Shown here one piece after another: positions 40,412-48,976 of a stretch of 50,390 nucleotides of DNA (positions within the stretch are counted from its first letter, which is position 1; each line of letters begins with the position of its first letter). The notes under the pieces were generated by a model. That model made no database searches. It saw only the letters and a program-made list of their open reading frames with translations, and was not told where the DNA came from. Position numbers and translations under genes: made by a program. This DNA comes from DALYJJ01 sp031969915 (GTDB lineage: Bacteria > Acidobacteriota > Terriglobia > Bryobacterales > Bryobacteraceae): assembly GCA_031969915.1 (NCBI GenBank), contig DALYJJ010000035.1, positions 1-50,390 on the forward strand. Direction: 5' to 3'.

Positions 40412-41464
40412 CGCGGCCTTTGGCTCCGGCTCGGCGGGCGTCGCGGGTGAACCGTTGGCCGCCGCCTCCTTCACAAGGCCGAGCTTCTTGCGCAGTTCCG
40501 CGTCCACTTTCGCCCGAATGTCGCCGTTATCGCGGAGGAACTGGCGCGAGTTCTCGCGTCCCTGGCCAATGCGCTCGCCTTTGTAGCTGAACCAGGAGCC
40601 GCTCTTTTCGATGATGTTCTGCGCCACGCCCAGGTCGATCAGGTCGCCCTCGCGGCTGATCCCTTCGCCGTAGATGATGTCGAACTCCGCTTCCCGGAAG
40701 GGCGGCGCGCACTTGTTCTTGACGATCTTCACCTTCGTCCGATTGCCGGTGACCGTTTCACCGTCCTTGATGGCGGCGATGCGGCGGATGTCTGCGCGCA
40801 CGGAAGAATAGAACTTGAGCGCACGCCCGCCCGTGGTGGTCTCCGGGCTGCCGAACATCACGCCGATCTTCTCGCGGATCTGGTTAATGAAGATGAGGCA
40901 GGTATTCGATTTTGCGACGATGCCCGTCAGTTTGCGCATGGCCTGCGACATGAGCCGCGCCTGCACGCCGACAAACGAATCGCCCATCTCGCCGTCCAAT
41001 TCGGCCTTGGGAACCAGCGCCGCCACGGAATCCACGACCAGCACGTCAATCGAGCCCGAGGTGATCAGCGCCGAGGTGATCTCGAGCGCCTGCTCGGCAT
41101 AGTCCGGCTGCGAAACCAGCAGGTTGTCGACATCCACGCCGAGTTTGCGTGCGTAAACCGGATCGAGCGCGTGCTCGACGTCGATGAACGCCGCCATGCC
41201 GCCCGCCTTCTGCGCTTCCGCCACCACCTGGAGCGCAACGGTGGTCTTTCCGGAAGACTCGGGACCGAAGATCTCGACGATGCGTCCGCGCGGAAATCCG
41301 CCCACACCCAGCGCGAAGTCGAGTGAGATGGAACCGGACGAGACCACGCTCACCGGAACCACGGCTTCGCTCGAACCCAGGCGCAGGATCGAACCCTTGC
41401 CAAACTGCTTTTCGATCTGCCCCAGCGTCGCGGCGAGCGCACGGGCGCGTTCTTTTTCGTCCAT
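40397..41464 (-). CDS. recA: Recombinase RecA
   Basis: The 355-residue RecA has Walker A GPESSGKT (67-74), VVDSVAALVPKAELDGEMGD, the L2 region (SPETTTGGRALKFYSSVRADIRR) and an acidic/Pro-Ala C-terminal tail (EPEPKAAPARR). It binds single-stranded DNA, drives strand exchange and triggers LexA self-cleavage. The ATG at 41464 follows AAGGA by 6 bases; longer readings extend into the promoter. A TATAAT box at 41492-41497 gives a leader of about 20 bases. I see no clear SOS box. It lies downstream of the VWFA gene on the same strand. Confidence 0.98.
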   Translation of the reverse strand: MDEKERARALAATLGQIEKQFGKGSILRLGSSEAVVPVSVVSSGSISLDFALGVGGFPRGRIVEIFGPESSGKTTVALQVVAEAQKAGGMAAFIDVEHALDPVYARKLGVDVDNLLVSQPDYAEQALEITSALITSGSIDVLVVDSVAALVPKAELDGEMGDSFVGVQARLMSQAMRKLTGIVAKSNTCLIFINQIREKIGVMFGSPETTTGGRALKFYSSVRADIRRIAAIKDGETVTGNRTKVKIVKNKCAPPFREAEFDIIYGEGISREGDLIDLGVAQNIIEKSGSWFSYKGERIGQGRENSRQFLRDNGDIRAKVDAELRKKLGLVKEAAANGSPATPAEPEPKAAPARR

Positions 41465-41491
41465 GGAATTCCTTGTTGGCTGCAATCTGCG

Positions 41492-41497
41492 ATTATA
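41492..41497 (-). promoter_or_regulatory. -10 box TATAAT of recA
   Basis: A perfect TATAAT on the minus strand stands 27 bases before the recA ATG, just after the VWFA stop codon at 41518. The -35 position reads TAGGGG and is weak. Confidence 0.6.
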
Positions 41498-41517
41498 CCC
41501 CGCGGCCCAATCCGCCC

Positions 41518-42456
41518 CTACATGCGTGGGGCGTAGTAGCCTTTGCGCGCTCGCACCACCAGGTCCTTCCGGCCGCGCACGCGCAGGTTCACCTCGTGCC
41601 ACAGGCCGTCCGTCTTCAGGGGTTCCGGCCGGTAGAACAGGTTGTACTGGTGGCGCAGTTCGTTGGCGATGTTCTCGAACGACTGCGCGAGGTCCTCTAC
41701 CTTGAAGGGGAAAAACGCCAGCCCGCCGGTCTCGGCCGCGAAGTACTTGAGCACTTTGTCGCCGTCGGTTTCGATGCGGCTAACGTTCGTCGAGATGGCG
41801 TAGATCACCACGTCCGCCTTGTGCGCCATCTCCAGCGCCTGGTCGCGCGAATACCGGCTCTGGTTATCGTCGCCGTCGCTGATCACCACCATCGCGCGGC
41901 GGAACTTGTGCCGCGGCTGGTCGCGCATCAGGCGGTCGCGGCAGGCGGCGAAGATCGCATCGTAGAGGGCCGTGCCCCCGCCGGCGCGCAGGCCGCGGAT
42001 GCCCTTGGCGAGTGCTTCCTGATCGTCGGTCAGGTCGGCGACGACGTCGGGGGCGGTGTCAAAACTCATCACCATCGCGCGGTCCTGCTTCGGCCGCAGC
42101 AGGCTGTTGACGAACTCCACCGCCGCTTCCTGCTCGAACTTGAAGCGGTCGCGAATGCTGTTGCTGGTATCGACGAGCACCGCCAGCCGCAGAGGCAGAT
42201 CCGTTTCCGCGGTGAACTCCAGGATGCTCTGCGCACGCTTGCCCTCGACGATCTCGAAGTCCTCGCGGCCCAGGTTGGTGACGAAACGTCCCTTCTTGTC
42301 GGAGACCGTGAACAGCATGTTCACGCGGGTGACGTCGAGGACGATGCGCGTGGGGTCCGTAGGCTCCACTTTCGGGGGCGAGGGCGGCTTGAGTTGCTGC
42401 GCGGCGGCGCCGCCCAGGATCACGGCCACGCCCAGGACGAGCAAGTACTTCTTCAT
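41518..42456 (-). CDS. Secreted VWFA-related acidobacterial protein
   Basis: The 312-residue protein has a signal peptide (KKYLLVLGVAVILGGAAAQ) and the domain order of the acidobacterial VWFA-related family. It has VTRVNMLFTVSDKKGRFVTNLGREDFEIVEGK, then a von Willebrand A domain with the MIDAS motif DTSNS and VVISDGDDNQSRYS, ending HEVNLRVRGRKDLVVRARKGYYAP. Such proteins are numerous in acidobacteria and probably bind metal-dependent partners outside the cell. A TATAAT box (42471-42476) overlaps the upstream stop codon and gives a leader of about 8 bases. Confidence 0.9.
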   Translation of the reverse strand: MKKYLLVLGVAVILGGAAAQQLKPPSPPKVEPTDPTRIVLDVTRVNMLFTVSDKKGRFVTNLGREDFEIVEGKRAQSILEFTAETDLPLRLAVLVDTSNSIRDRFKFEQEAAVEFVNSLLRPKQDRAMVMSFDTAPDVVADLTDDQEALAKGIRGLRAGGGTALYDAIFAACRDRLMRDQPRHKFRRAMVVISDGDDNQSRYSRDQALEMAHKADVVIYAISTNVSRIETDGDKVLKYFAAETGGLAFFPFKVEDLAQSFENIANELRHQYNLFYRPEPLKTDGLWHEVNLRVRGRKDLVVRARKGYYAPRM

Positions 42457-42470
42457 GGCGCTGTGCCTTG

Positions 42471-42476
42471 ATTATA
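42471..42476 (-). promoter_or_regulatory. -10 box TATAAT of VWFA gene overlapping the RluA-family stop codon
   Basis: A perfect TATAAT on the minus strand contains the TAA stop of the pseudouridine synthase gene and lies 14 bases before the VWFA ATG. It indicates independent transcription of the VWFA gene. Confidence 0.55.
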
Positions 42477-43362
42477 GCGCCGCGAGCCACTCTTCCAGCT
42501 CTCCGGGAAGCGGTGCTTCGACGGTCAGGGGACCGCCGCCGGGAAGGTCAAACGTGATTCGTGCGGCATGCAGGAAAAACCGGCCTCCGCGCGGCGGGCT
42601 CTTCGCGCCGTAGACCCGGTCGCCCGCTACCGGATGGCGGTTGTCCGACAGGTGTACGCGAATCTGATGCGTGCGCCCGGTGCCGATGCGAACTTCCAGG
42701 AACGTGAAATTCTCCCAACGGCGCAGGACTCGCCACTCGGTAAGCGCGGCGCGTCCGGTTTCCAGACGCGACGTCATCCGATGCCGGTGCTCGGGGTGTC
42801 GCACCACGGGCCGTTCAATGCGCCCCGCCTCGCCGCGCATCGAGCCCTCCACCAGCGCCCAGTAGATCTTCTTCACCTGCCGCGAGGCGAACTGCGCCGC
42901 CAGGTGGCGATGAGCCACGTCGTTGCGCGCCACCAGCAGGACGCCGCTCGTCTCGCGATCCCGACTGTGCACGATGCCGGGGCGCAGCGGGCCGCCCGAC
43001 TCAGACAGCCCGCCGTAGCGATGAAGCAGCGCGTTCACGAGCGTGCCCTCATGCCGCCCCGCGCCGGCGTGCACCACCATACCCGCCGGTTTGTTCACCG
43101 CGATCACGTCCGCGTCTTCGTAAAGAACGTCGAGGGGCAAGTCCTCCGGCTCGGCGCGCAAAGGCGGCGGCGCGGCGGGCTCCACCTCGATGCGCTCGCC
43201 GCCGCGCAGAGTGAAAGACGCCTTCGCCGCCGCGCCGTTCACCAGCACCCGGCCCGCCTTCACCCACTCCTGTAAGCGCGAGCGGCTGAACGCCGGCAGC
43301 CTCTGTTGCAGGAAATGATCGAGGCGCTTTCCGGTATCGGCCGGTTCGGCAGTCAGCAGCAT
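42472..43362 (-). CDS. RluA/RluD-family pseudouridine synthase (altered HRLD motif)
   Basis: The 296-residue protein has an N-terminal S4 domain (KRLDHFLQQRLPAFSRSRLQEWVKAGRVLVNG) and a pseudouridine synthase domain with DVIAVNKPAGMVVHAG and GTGRTHQIRVHLS. It isomerises uridines in rRNA, as RluD does. The catalytic motif normally reads HRLDxxTSG; here it is HSRDRETSG. The catalytic Asp is kept, but the conserved Arg-Leu is replaced by Ser-Arg. The ATG at 43362 begins the S4 domain; longer readings run into galU on the other strand. Only 18 bases separate the divergent starts. Confidence 0.88.
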   Translation of the reverse strand: MLLTAEPADTGKRLDHFLQQRLPAFSRSRLQEWVKAGRVLVNGAAAKASFTLRGGERIEVEPAAPPPLRAEPEDLPLDVLYEDADVIAVNKPAGMVVHAGAGRHEGTLVNALLHRYGGLSESGGPLRPGIVHSRDRETSGVLLVARNDVAHRHLAAQFASRQVKKIYWALVEGSMRGEAGRIERPVVRHPEHRHRMTSRLETGRAALTEWRVLRRWENFTFLEVRIGTGRTHQIRVHLSDNRHPVAGDRVYGAKSPPRGGRFFLHAARITFDLPGGGPLTVEAPLPGELEEWLAAL

Positions 43363-43368
43363 AGGCGA

Positions 43369-43374
43369 TATATT
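43369..43374 (+). promoter_or_regulatory. -10-like TATATT box of galU
   Basis: TATATT in the 18-base space between divergent starts ends 6 bases before the GTG start of galU, placing the first transcribed base at or beside the start codon. No Shine-Dalgarno is present. Confidence 0.5.
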
Positions 43375-43380
43375 CGTTAG

Positions 43381-44280
43381 GTGATCCGAAGCGCCATCAT
43401 ACCCGTAGCCGGCCACGGTACGCGCCTGTTGCCCGCGACGAAGTCGCAACCCAAGGAAATGCTGCCCGTCGCGCGCAAGCCCATCGTTCAATACGTGGTG
43501 GAGGAACTGGTGGCCAACGGCATCAACCAGATCCTGTTCGTCACCGGCCGCAGCAAGAGTTCCATTGAGAACCACTTCGACGACGACCCGGAGTTGATGC
43601 GGGTGCTCGAAGCCACCAAGAAACACGACCTACTGAACGACATCCGCTTCGAAGACCTGGCCGTCAACTTCTTCTACACGCGGCAGCGCAGGCAGAAGGG
43701 CTTGGGCGACGCCGTGCTCTGCGGCAAGAATTTCGCCGGCGAGCAGCCCTTCGTGCTCGCCCTTGGCGATTCCATCCTTGGACTGCACGCCCAATCGCAA
43801 TGTGTCCGCCGGATGGTTGAGCTGTTTGAGGATCAGCGCGCCAGTTGCGTGGTGGCAGTCGAGGAGGTTCCGCCCTCGGAGACGATGCATTACGGCGTGG
43901 TTGCGCCGGCCGAAGACATCGCCGACACGTTCCGCGTCCGCAACCTGGTAGAAAAGCCGCGGCCGGAAGAGGCTCCCAGCAACCTCGCGATCGCGGGCCG
44001 GTACGTCTTTTCGCCGGTGATCTTCGATCTGATCCGTGAGGTGGAGCCCGACAAGCGCGGCGAAATCCAACTCACGGACGCGATCCAGATGCTCTGCGAA
44101 GAGGGCCGGCGCGTGCTCGCGGTGAAGTTGCCGCCCGGCGAGAAGCGCTACGACATCGGCAACTTCCCCAGCTACTTCGAGTCGTTCGTCGAGTTCGCGC
44201 TTGCCGATCCGGACTACGGCGCGGCGTTCCGCACGTGGCTCGAAACGGTTCTCGCAAAACAGCCCGCGGCCGCGAAGTAG
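43381..44280 (+). CDS. galU: UTP-glucose-1-phosphate uridylyltransferase
   Basis: The 299-residue nucleotidyltransferase has IIPVAGHGTRLLPATKSQPKEMLPV at the N-terminus, YVVEELVANGINQILFVTGRSK, and LGDAVLCGKNF. It makes UDP-glucose from UTP and glucose 1-phosphate for glycans and for the GalE epimerase encoded at 49018. The start is GTG 43381, which begins the conserved motif and has no room for a Shine-Dalgarno, so the mRNA is probably leaderless. The next gene starts about 40 bases downstream. Confidence 0.94.
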   Translation: MIRSAIIPVAGHGTRLLPATKSQPKEMLPVARKPIVQYVVEELVANGINQILFVTGRSKSSIENHFDDDPELMRVLEATKKHDLLNDIRFEDLAVNFFYTRQRRQKGLGDAVLCGKNFAGEQPFVLALGDSILGLHAQSQCVRRMVELFEDQRASCVVAVEEVPPSETMHYGVVAPAEDIADTFRVRNLVEKPRPEEAPSNLAIAGRYVFSPVIFDLIREVEPDKRGEIQLTDAIQMLCEEGRRVLAVKLPPGEKRYDIGNFPSYFESFVEFALADPDYGAAFRTWLETVLAKQPAAAK

Positions 44281-44321
44281 GTTCCACGGATCCGCGCGGG
44301 GTAGCGTCATTAGGGTTGAAC

Positions 44322-45920
44322 GTGCGGGTGCTCTTCGCTTTTCTGGTTACCGCGTCCGGCGCGATGGCCGCCCCACCTGAGCCATGCGCGGTGGAGGGAA
44401 CGGCATTCCACGACCTGAACGGCCAGCCGTTACCGCGCACGCGCGTGCTGCTGGAACGGATGGACAGCAAGGGCGCCGCCGCAACGACCACGGACGACGG
44501 CGGGCGTTTCCGCTTCGACGGCATCAAGCCCGGCTTCTACTCGCTCACCGCCAGCCGCGACGGGTTCCTGCGCACCAGCCTGTTTCTCGAAAACGGATTC
44601 GTGCGGCAGTCGCTCATGCTGTGGCGCAACGGCCAGCGGATCACGGGCATCGTGGCGCGGCTCCGGCCGGCGGGCGTCGTCGCCGGCCGCGTCCGGTATC
44701 GGGATGGCGAGAGCGCGCTCGGTGTCGCGGTGCAGATCTGGCGGCAGTATCACGTGCGCGGCCGGCGCGCGTACGCGAACGCAGGCTCCGCGGTGACCAA
44801 CGATCTGGGCGAATACAGGGTGCACTCGCTGCTTCCCGGCACGTACTTTGTGGCCGCCATCCGCCGGCCTTCCGAACCGGTTCCGGGCGTCGCCGAACAG
44901 GAGGCTCCGGCGCCGCGCCCGGTCACCACGTTCTACACAGCGGCGACGCGGCTCGGTGAAGGGACGCCGGTTCGCGTGGGCCTCGGTGAAGAAGTCAAAG
45001 GGATCGACATCTACCTGGCCGAAAGCCGCGTGCGCGCCATCAGGGGAAGGGCGCTCAGCGCGGTCAGTGGCCGCGCGTTGAGCGCTCCCACCATCGCCTT
45101 GCGCTGGCTCGATCCAACCGGCGCCGGCGCCGTGCCCGCGCCGGTGCGGATTCGCGCCGCCGAAGGCGCCTTCCAGATCGACGGCATCACGCCGGGCACC
45201 TACCTGCTGACCGTGGGCGGCGTAGACGACAAACGCGCCGTCGCTGCGCGGCAACTCGTCACCGTCGCGGATGCCGATATCGACAACCTCGAGATCGGCG
45301 CCGGCCCCTCGCGTCTCTGGAGCGGCGCGGTGCGTTTCGGAAAGCCGCGCGCTGACGACCAGCTTCCGAATCGTGTGACCTTCGAGCCGCGCTCCGACCT
45401 GGTCGCGTCCGTTTCGGCTGAAGTGAAGAAGGACGGCACATTCGAGATCGCCCTCATGCCCGAGGAGACCTACGACGTGTTCGTCGAGGGTGGCGCGCCC
45501 GATGCCTACCTTCAGGCCGCGCTCCTCCATACCAGCGATCTGCTGCGCGATGGGTTCACTGTCTCCCGCGCCGACAAGCCGGAGACCATCGAACTGGTGA
45601 TGACGCGCGAGGCGGCGCAGGTCTCGGGCACGGTGAGCGACGCGACGGCAAACCGCATCGCGGGTGCCAGCGTGGTGCTGCTGCCCCAGCCTCTCGCATC
45701 GCGCCTCCAGGCGGTGATGGCTTCCTCCACGGACGAGTACGGCGGCTATCGGTTTCGCGGCGTGCCGCCGGGCCGTTACCTGCTGTTCGCGTGGGTGGCC
45801 GAAGCGCCGTGCGACCTCTTCGATCCAGCGCTGCCCGCCGAGTGCACGCGGAATGCGCGCACCGTCGAAGTGGTGAATGCGGGCGACGTGGGTGGCGTGA
45901 CCCTGCGTCTAGACCGCTAG
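44322..45920 (+). CDS. Secreted carboxypeptidase-regulatory-like repeat protein
   Basis: The 532-residue protein has a signal peptide (RVLFAFLVTASGAMA) and several CarboxypepD_reg modules (VEGTAFHDLNGQPLPRTRV...DDGGRFRFDGIKPGFYSL, then copies near 115, 240, 330 and 445). I use GTG 44322; GTG 44328 and TTG 44316 are also possible, and all give the leader. It resembles the pair at 12101-15270 and is probably a distant paralogue. It follows galU on the same strand. Its last 12 bases overlap the convergent STAS gene. Function unknown, cell surface likely. Confidence 0.78.
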   Translation: MRVLFAFLVTASGAMAAPPEPCAVEGTAFHDLNGQPLPRTRVLLERMDSKGAAATTTDDGGRFRFDGIKPGFYSLTASRDGFLRTSLFLENGFVRQSLMLWRNGQRITGIVARLRPAGVVAGRVRYRDGESALGVAVQIWRQYHVRGRRAYANAGSAVTNDLGEYRVHSLLPGTYFVAAIRRPSEPVPGVAEQEAPAPRPVTTFYTAATRLGEGTPVRVGLGEEVKGIDIYLAESRVRAIRGRALSAVSGRALSAPTIALRWLDPTGAGAVPAPVRIRAAEGAFQIDGITPGTYLLTVGGVDDKRAVAARQLVTVADADIDNLEIGAGPSRLWSGAVRFGKPRADDQLPNRVTFEPRSDLVASVSAEVKKDGTFEIALMPEETYDVFVEGGAPDAYLQAALLHTSDLLRDGFTVSRADKPETIELVMTREAAQVSGTVSDATANRIAGASVVLLPQPLASRLQAVMASSTDEYGGYRFRGVPPGRYLLFAWVAEAPCDLFDPALPAECTRNARTVEVVNAGDVGGVTLRLDR

Positions 45921-46268
45921 CCCGCTGAGCGCGGAGCGCGCGTCGTCGAGCGTCTCATAGAACGGAAACACGGTGTCCAGCCGGGTGACGCGAAAGCCCT
46001 CGCGGACCTGGGCGACGGCCGAAGCCATGAGCAGTTTCCCCCCTGCGCGGTGGATGTAGTTCAGGCTGGCGATGAAGCGGCCGATGCCGGTGGAGTCGAT
46101 ATGCGTCACGCCGGCCAGATCGACGATGAACATCTTCTTGCCGTCCTTGACGTACTGCTGCACGATCTCCGGAATGGGCGCGCTTTCCGGGCCCAGCATC
46201 ACGCGCCCGGTCAACGTGAGCACCACCAGGCCCGGCGCAACCTCGGAATGCGCGATCTGCAGCACCAC
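45909..46268 (-). CDS. STAS-domain anti-sigma factor antagonist
   Basis: The 119-residue SpoIIAA-like protein has GLVVLTLTGRVML, KMFIVDLAGVTHIDSTGIG with the phosphorylatable Ser of DSTGIG, and GGKLLMASAVAQVREGF. In partner-switching it binds an anti-sigma kinase when unphosphorylated. No kinase or sigma gene is adjacent. I place the start at GTG 46268, 8 bases after AAGGAG. The GTG at 46274, overlapping the DUF1080 stop, is only 2 bases from that site. It is co-transcribed with the DUF1080 gene and convergent with the CarboxypepD_reg gene. Confidence 0.85.
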   Translation of the reverse strand: MVLQIAHSEVAPGLVVLTLTGRVMLGPESAPIPEIVQQYVKDGKKMFIVDLAGVTHIDSTGIGRFIASLNYIHRAGGKLLMASAVAQVREGFRVTRLDTVFPFYETLDDARSALSGLAV

Positions 46269-46270
46269 GC

Positions 46271-46912
46271 TCACAACTCCTTCACCGCAATGTTGCGGAA
46301 GCGGTGCCTGCCGCCTTCCACCCAGCGGTTGCCCAGGTGCACCTGGACGGCGATCATGCCGTCCGTCGCGCCGTCCACCAGGTGGTTCGCCGTGTCGGTC
46401 CAATCGGTGATTTGCGTTCCGTTCAGCCAAACCTGGATGCGCGGAACCTCGCCTTCGATCCGCGCCCGGATGTGGTTCCAGTCGTCCGTCTTCCAGTGCT
46501 TCCGATAGTCGTTGGATCGCGTGCCCTTGACGTCCTTCAAGCCCTCGCCGTAGATGCCGCCAACGTCGCCCTTCTCCAGGTAGTCGAGCATGACCTGGTA
46601 GGCCTGGCCCTTTTCGTTGGAACGCAGGAACAGTCCACCGTCGCAGCCAAAATCGGGCTTGATCTCAATGGACACTTCAAAGTTCTTGTAGCGCTTGTCG
46701 GTGAGCAGAATGCCGCCGTGGCCGGGCTTGTCCTGCGTGCCGCTGAGCACCCCGTTCTCCACCACCCAGGACTGCGTCTTGCCGTGGTGGTTCACCTGGC
46801 TGATGTGCCAACCCGTCAGATCCTTGCCGTTGAAGATGGGGGTGAAGCCGGCGGGAACGGCGGCGAACGTGAGCGCCGCGAACGCGGTGAGAAGTGCCGT
46901 ACGCATCATCAT
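46271..46912 (-). CDS. Secreted DUF1080 (3-keto-disaccharide hydrolase-like) protein
   Basis: The 213-residue protein has a signal peptide (MRTALLTAFAALTFAAVPA) and one DUF1080 concanavalin-like domain: FTPIFNGKDLTGWHISQ, WVVENGVLSG, NFEVSIEIKPDFGCDGGLFLRS, and DWNHIRARIEG. Members hydrolyse 3-keto-glycosides or bind sugars outside the cytoplasm. AAAGGC lies 5 bases before the ATG. It follows surE after 23 bases and precedes the STAS gene on the same strand. Confidence 0.9.
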   Translation of the reverse strand: MMMRTALLTAFAALTFAAVPAGFTPIFNGKDLTGWHISQVNHHGKTQSWVVENGVLSGTQDKPGHGGILLTDKRYKNFEVSIEIKPDFGCDGGLFLRSNEKGQAYQVMLDYLEKGDVGGIYGEGLKDVKGTRSNDYRKHWKTDDWNHIRARIEGEVPRIQVWLNGTQITDWTDTANHLVDGATDGMIAVQVHLGNRWVEGGRHRFRNIAVKEL

Positions 46913-46935
46913 GCTTGCCTTTGACTGATGGTATC

Positions 46936-47622
46936 CTACCGCAGCTCAAGCGAAATGGCGCTGATCGCGATGCGTCCCTGAAAACAGTGGTCCACATCGG
47001 AGCCCGCGCGGCGCGGGCGGCCGTGGTAGTCCCCCACATAGACATAGCGCGAACCTTCGCGGCGATACCCGACGTGCAAGGGCTCGAAATCCACGGGGCA
47101 CTCGAAAAGCTCAGGTTCGGCCGAGCCTTCGTCGAGGTGCGGCAGGTTCACGTTCCAAAAGACCGCGGGCGGCAGTTCGCGCTCGAAGAGCATGCCCATC
47201 ACGCGGCGCACGCGCCCGGCGGCGACATCCCAATCCAGCGGCGCCCCGCGCCGCACATACTGCGAAAAGGCGGCCGCGCGATAGCCGAGTAGCGTAGCCT
47301 CGCGCGCCGCGGCGACGGTGCCCGACATGTAGATGTCGGCGCCCAGATTCCCGCCGCGGTTGATTCCCGACAAGACCCAGTCCACGGGCCCAGTCAGCGT
47401 GGTGAGCGCAATCCGGGAGCAATCGGCGGGCGTCCCGGCCACGCTCCAGCGCCCGGGGCCGGTCTCCGCGACCTCAATCGCCGCCGACACGCGGTGACCC
47501 ATGTTGGACTGTTGTTCGGCGGGAGCGACGACGAAGACCTCGCCGAGGCCCGCACAGGCTCGCTCCAGCGCCGCAAGGCCCGGCGCGTCGATCCCATCGT
47601 CGTTGGTGAGCAGAATCCTCAT
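46936..47622 (-). CDS. surE: 5'/3'-nucleotidase SurE
   Basis: The 228-residue SurE has the metal-binding MRILLTNDDGIDAPGL start, VVAPAEQQSNMGH, GTPADCSRIAL, and SGINRGGNLGADIYMSGTVAAAREA. It dephosphorylates nucleoside monophosphates and is linked to stationary-phase survival. Its ATG overlaps the enoyl-CoA hydratase stop by 4 bases, so the two are coupled. Confidence 0.95.
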   Translation of the reverse strand: MRILLTNDDGIDAPGLAALERACAGLGEVFVVAPAEQQSNMGHRVSAAIEVAETGPGRWSVAGTPADCSRIALTTLTGPVDWVLSGINRGGNLGADIYMSGTVAAAREATLLGYRAAAFSQYVRRGAPLDWDVAAGRVRRVMGMLFERELPPAVFWNVNLPHLDEGSAEPELFECPVDFEPLHVGYRREGSRYVYVGDYHGRPRRAGSDVDHCFQGRIAISAISLELR

Positions 47623-48392
47623 CGCCCCTGCCAGACCGCCTCGCGCTTCTCGAGGAACGCGCCGATGCCCTCCTGCGCGTCCGCGGCCAGTGCGTTTCTC
47701 GTCATCACTTCCTTCGCATACCCGTATGCCTTCTCCTGCGGCAAGTCGATCTGCTCATAGAACGCGCGCTTGCCGATTGCAGCGACTAAGGAACTCGCCG
47801 AAGCGATCTGCCCGGCCAGCATCCGCGTTTCGCTCTTCAGATTCTCCGCCGCCGCCACGCGGTTCACCAATCCCCACTCGGCGGCGGTCCGCGCGTCCAC
47901 GGGCCGTCCCGTCAGCAACATTTCGATCGCCCGTTTGCGCCCCACGGCGCGGGTCAGGGCCACCATCGGCGTGGTGCAGAAGAGTCCGATCTTCACGCCG
48001 GGTGTAGCGAAGGAGGCGGCCTCGGAGGCCACCGCCAGGTCGCAGGTGGCCACCAACTGGCACCCTGCCGCCGTCGCCATGCCCTGCACCTCGGCAATCA
48101 CCGGCTGCGGAATCGATTGCAGCTTCTGCATCAACCTGGTGCACACCTCGAACAGCTCGCGGTACTCGGCTTCCGCGCAGCCGCGCATCTCGCTCAGGTC
48201 GTGGCCGGAGCAGAACACCTTTCCCGCCGCCGCCAGGATCACCGCCCGCGCTTGGCCCGCCGCGATCTCATCCAGCGCCCGAATCAGCTCGTTCATCAGG
48301 CCGAGCGACAACGCGTTGCGCCGCTGCGGCCGGTTCAGCGTGATCACTGCGGCAGGCCCCTCGTGCGTCACCAGAAGATGTTCGAAGCCCAT
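47619..48392 (-). CDS. Enoyl-CoA hydratase/isomerase-family protein
   Basis: The 257-residue crotonase-fold protein has AVITLNRPQRRNALSLGLM, the oxyanion-hole segment FCSGHDLSEM, and MATAAGCQLVATCDLAVASEAASFATPGVKIGLFCTTP. The last segment is like the ECHDC3 subgroup. The second catalytic position carries no obvious Glu pair of classical hydratases, so the exact reaction is open. The start is ATG 48392; GTG 48401 three codons upstream is equally possible. It is translationally coupled to surE. Confidence 0.88.
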   Translation of the reverse strand: MGFEHLLVTHEGPAAVITLNRPQRRNALSLGLMNELIRALDEIAAGQARAVILAAAGKVFCSGHDLSEMRGCAEAEYRELFEVCTRLMQKLQSIPQPVIAEVQGMATAAGCQLVATCDLAVASEAASFATPGVKIGLFCTTPMVALTRAVGRKRAIEMLLTGRPVDARTAAEWGLVNRVAAAENLKSETRMLAGQIASASSLVAAIGKRAFYEQIDLPQEKAYGYAKEVMTRNALAADAQEGIGAFLEKREAVWQGR

Positions 48393-48449
48393 GCCCTTCA
48401 CTCTACTATCTGCACCCGGAGCGCGCCCCCGCGCATCTAACGGCGCGAG

Positions 48450-48968
48450 ATGAAATTTGCAATGGGAGTGTTTCTAATGGCTGCCAGCGCCTTCGCCGCC
48501 GACACGGTGCACGAGTTCTCGCTGCCCTCGATCGACGGCAAGCCGTCGCCGCTTTCCGCTTACAAAGGGAAGGTGATGCTCATCGTCAACGTGGCCAGCC
48601 GCTGCGGATTCACGCCGCAGTATACGGGCCTGGAAGCCCTGTACAACAAGTACAAGGGCAAGGGTCTGGTGGTGGTTGGGTTTCCTGCCAACAACTTCGG
48701 ATCGCAGGAGCCGGGCACCAACGAAGAGATCAAGGACTTTTGCACTCGCAAGTACAACGTGACGTTCCCGATGTATTCGAAGATCTCCGTCACGGGCAGC
48801 GACCAGGCCCCGCTGTACGCCTTTCTGACGAAGGCGGGCGGCGGCGTGAACTGGAACTTCACGAAGTTCCTGGTGGGCAAGGACGGCAAGGTGATCAAGA
48901 AGTTCGATTCGGGCGTCGCGCCGGAATCGCCTGAGCTCACCTCCGCCGTGGAAGCCGCGCTGCGGTAA
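48450..48968 (+). CDS. Periplasmic glutathione-peroxidase-family thiol peroxidase
   Basis: The 172-residue GPx-family protein has a signal peptide (FAMGVFLMAASAFAA), catalytic Cys52 in NVASRCGFTPQY, VVGFPANNFGSQEPG, and WNFTKFLVGKDG. It reduces peroxides, usually with thioredoxin-like reductants. The Cys of the common FPCNQFG motif, the resolving Cys of many two-Cys types, is Ala here. A different Cys in KDFCTRKYN could serve instead. It should act in the periplasm. It is divergent from the enoyl-CoA hydratase gene. Confidence 0.9.
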   Translation: MKFAMGVFLMAASAFAADTVHEFSLPSIDGKPSPLSAYKGKVMLIVNVASRCGFTPQYTGLEALYNKYKGKGLVVVGFPANNFGSQEPGTNEEIKDFCTRKYNVTFPMYSKISVTGSDQAPLYAFLTKAGGGVNWNFTKFLVGKDGKVIKKFDSGVAPESPELTSAVEAALR

Positions 48969-48976
48969 CCCCGCCT

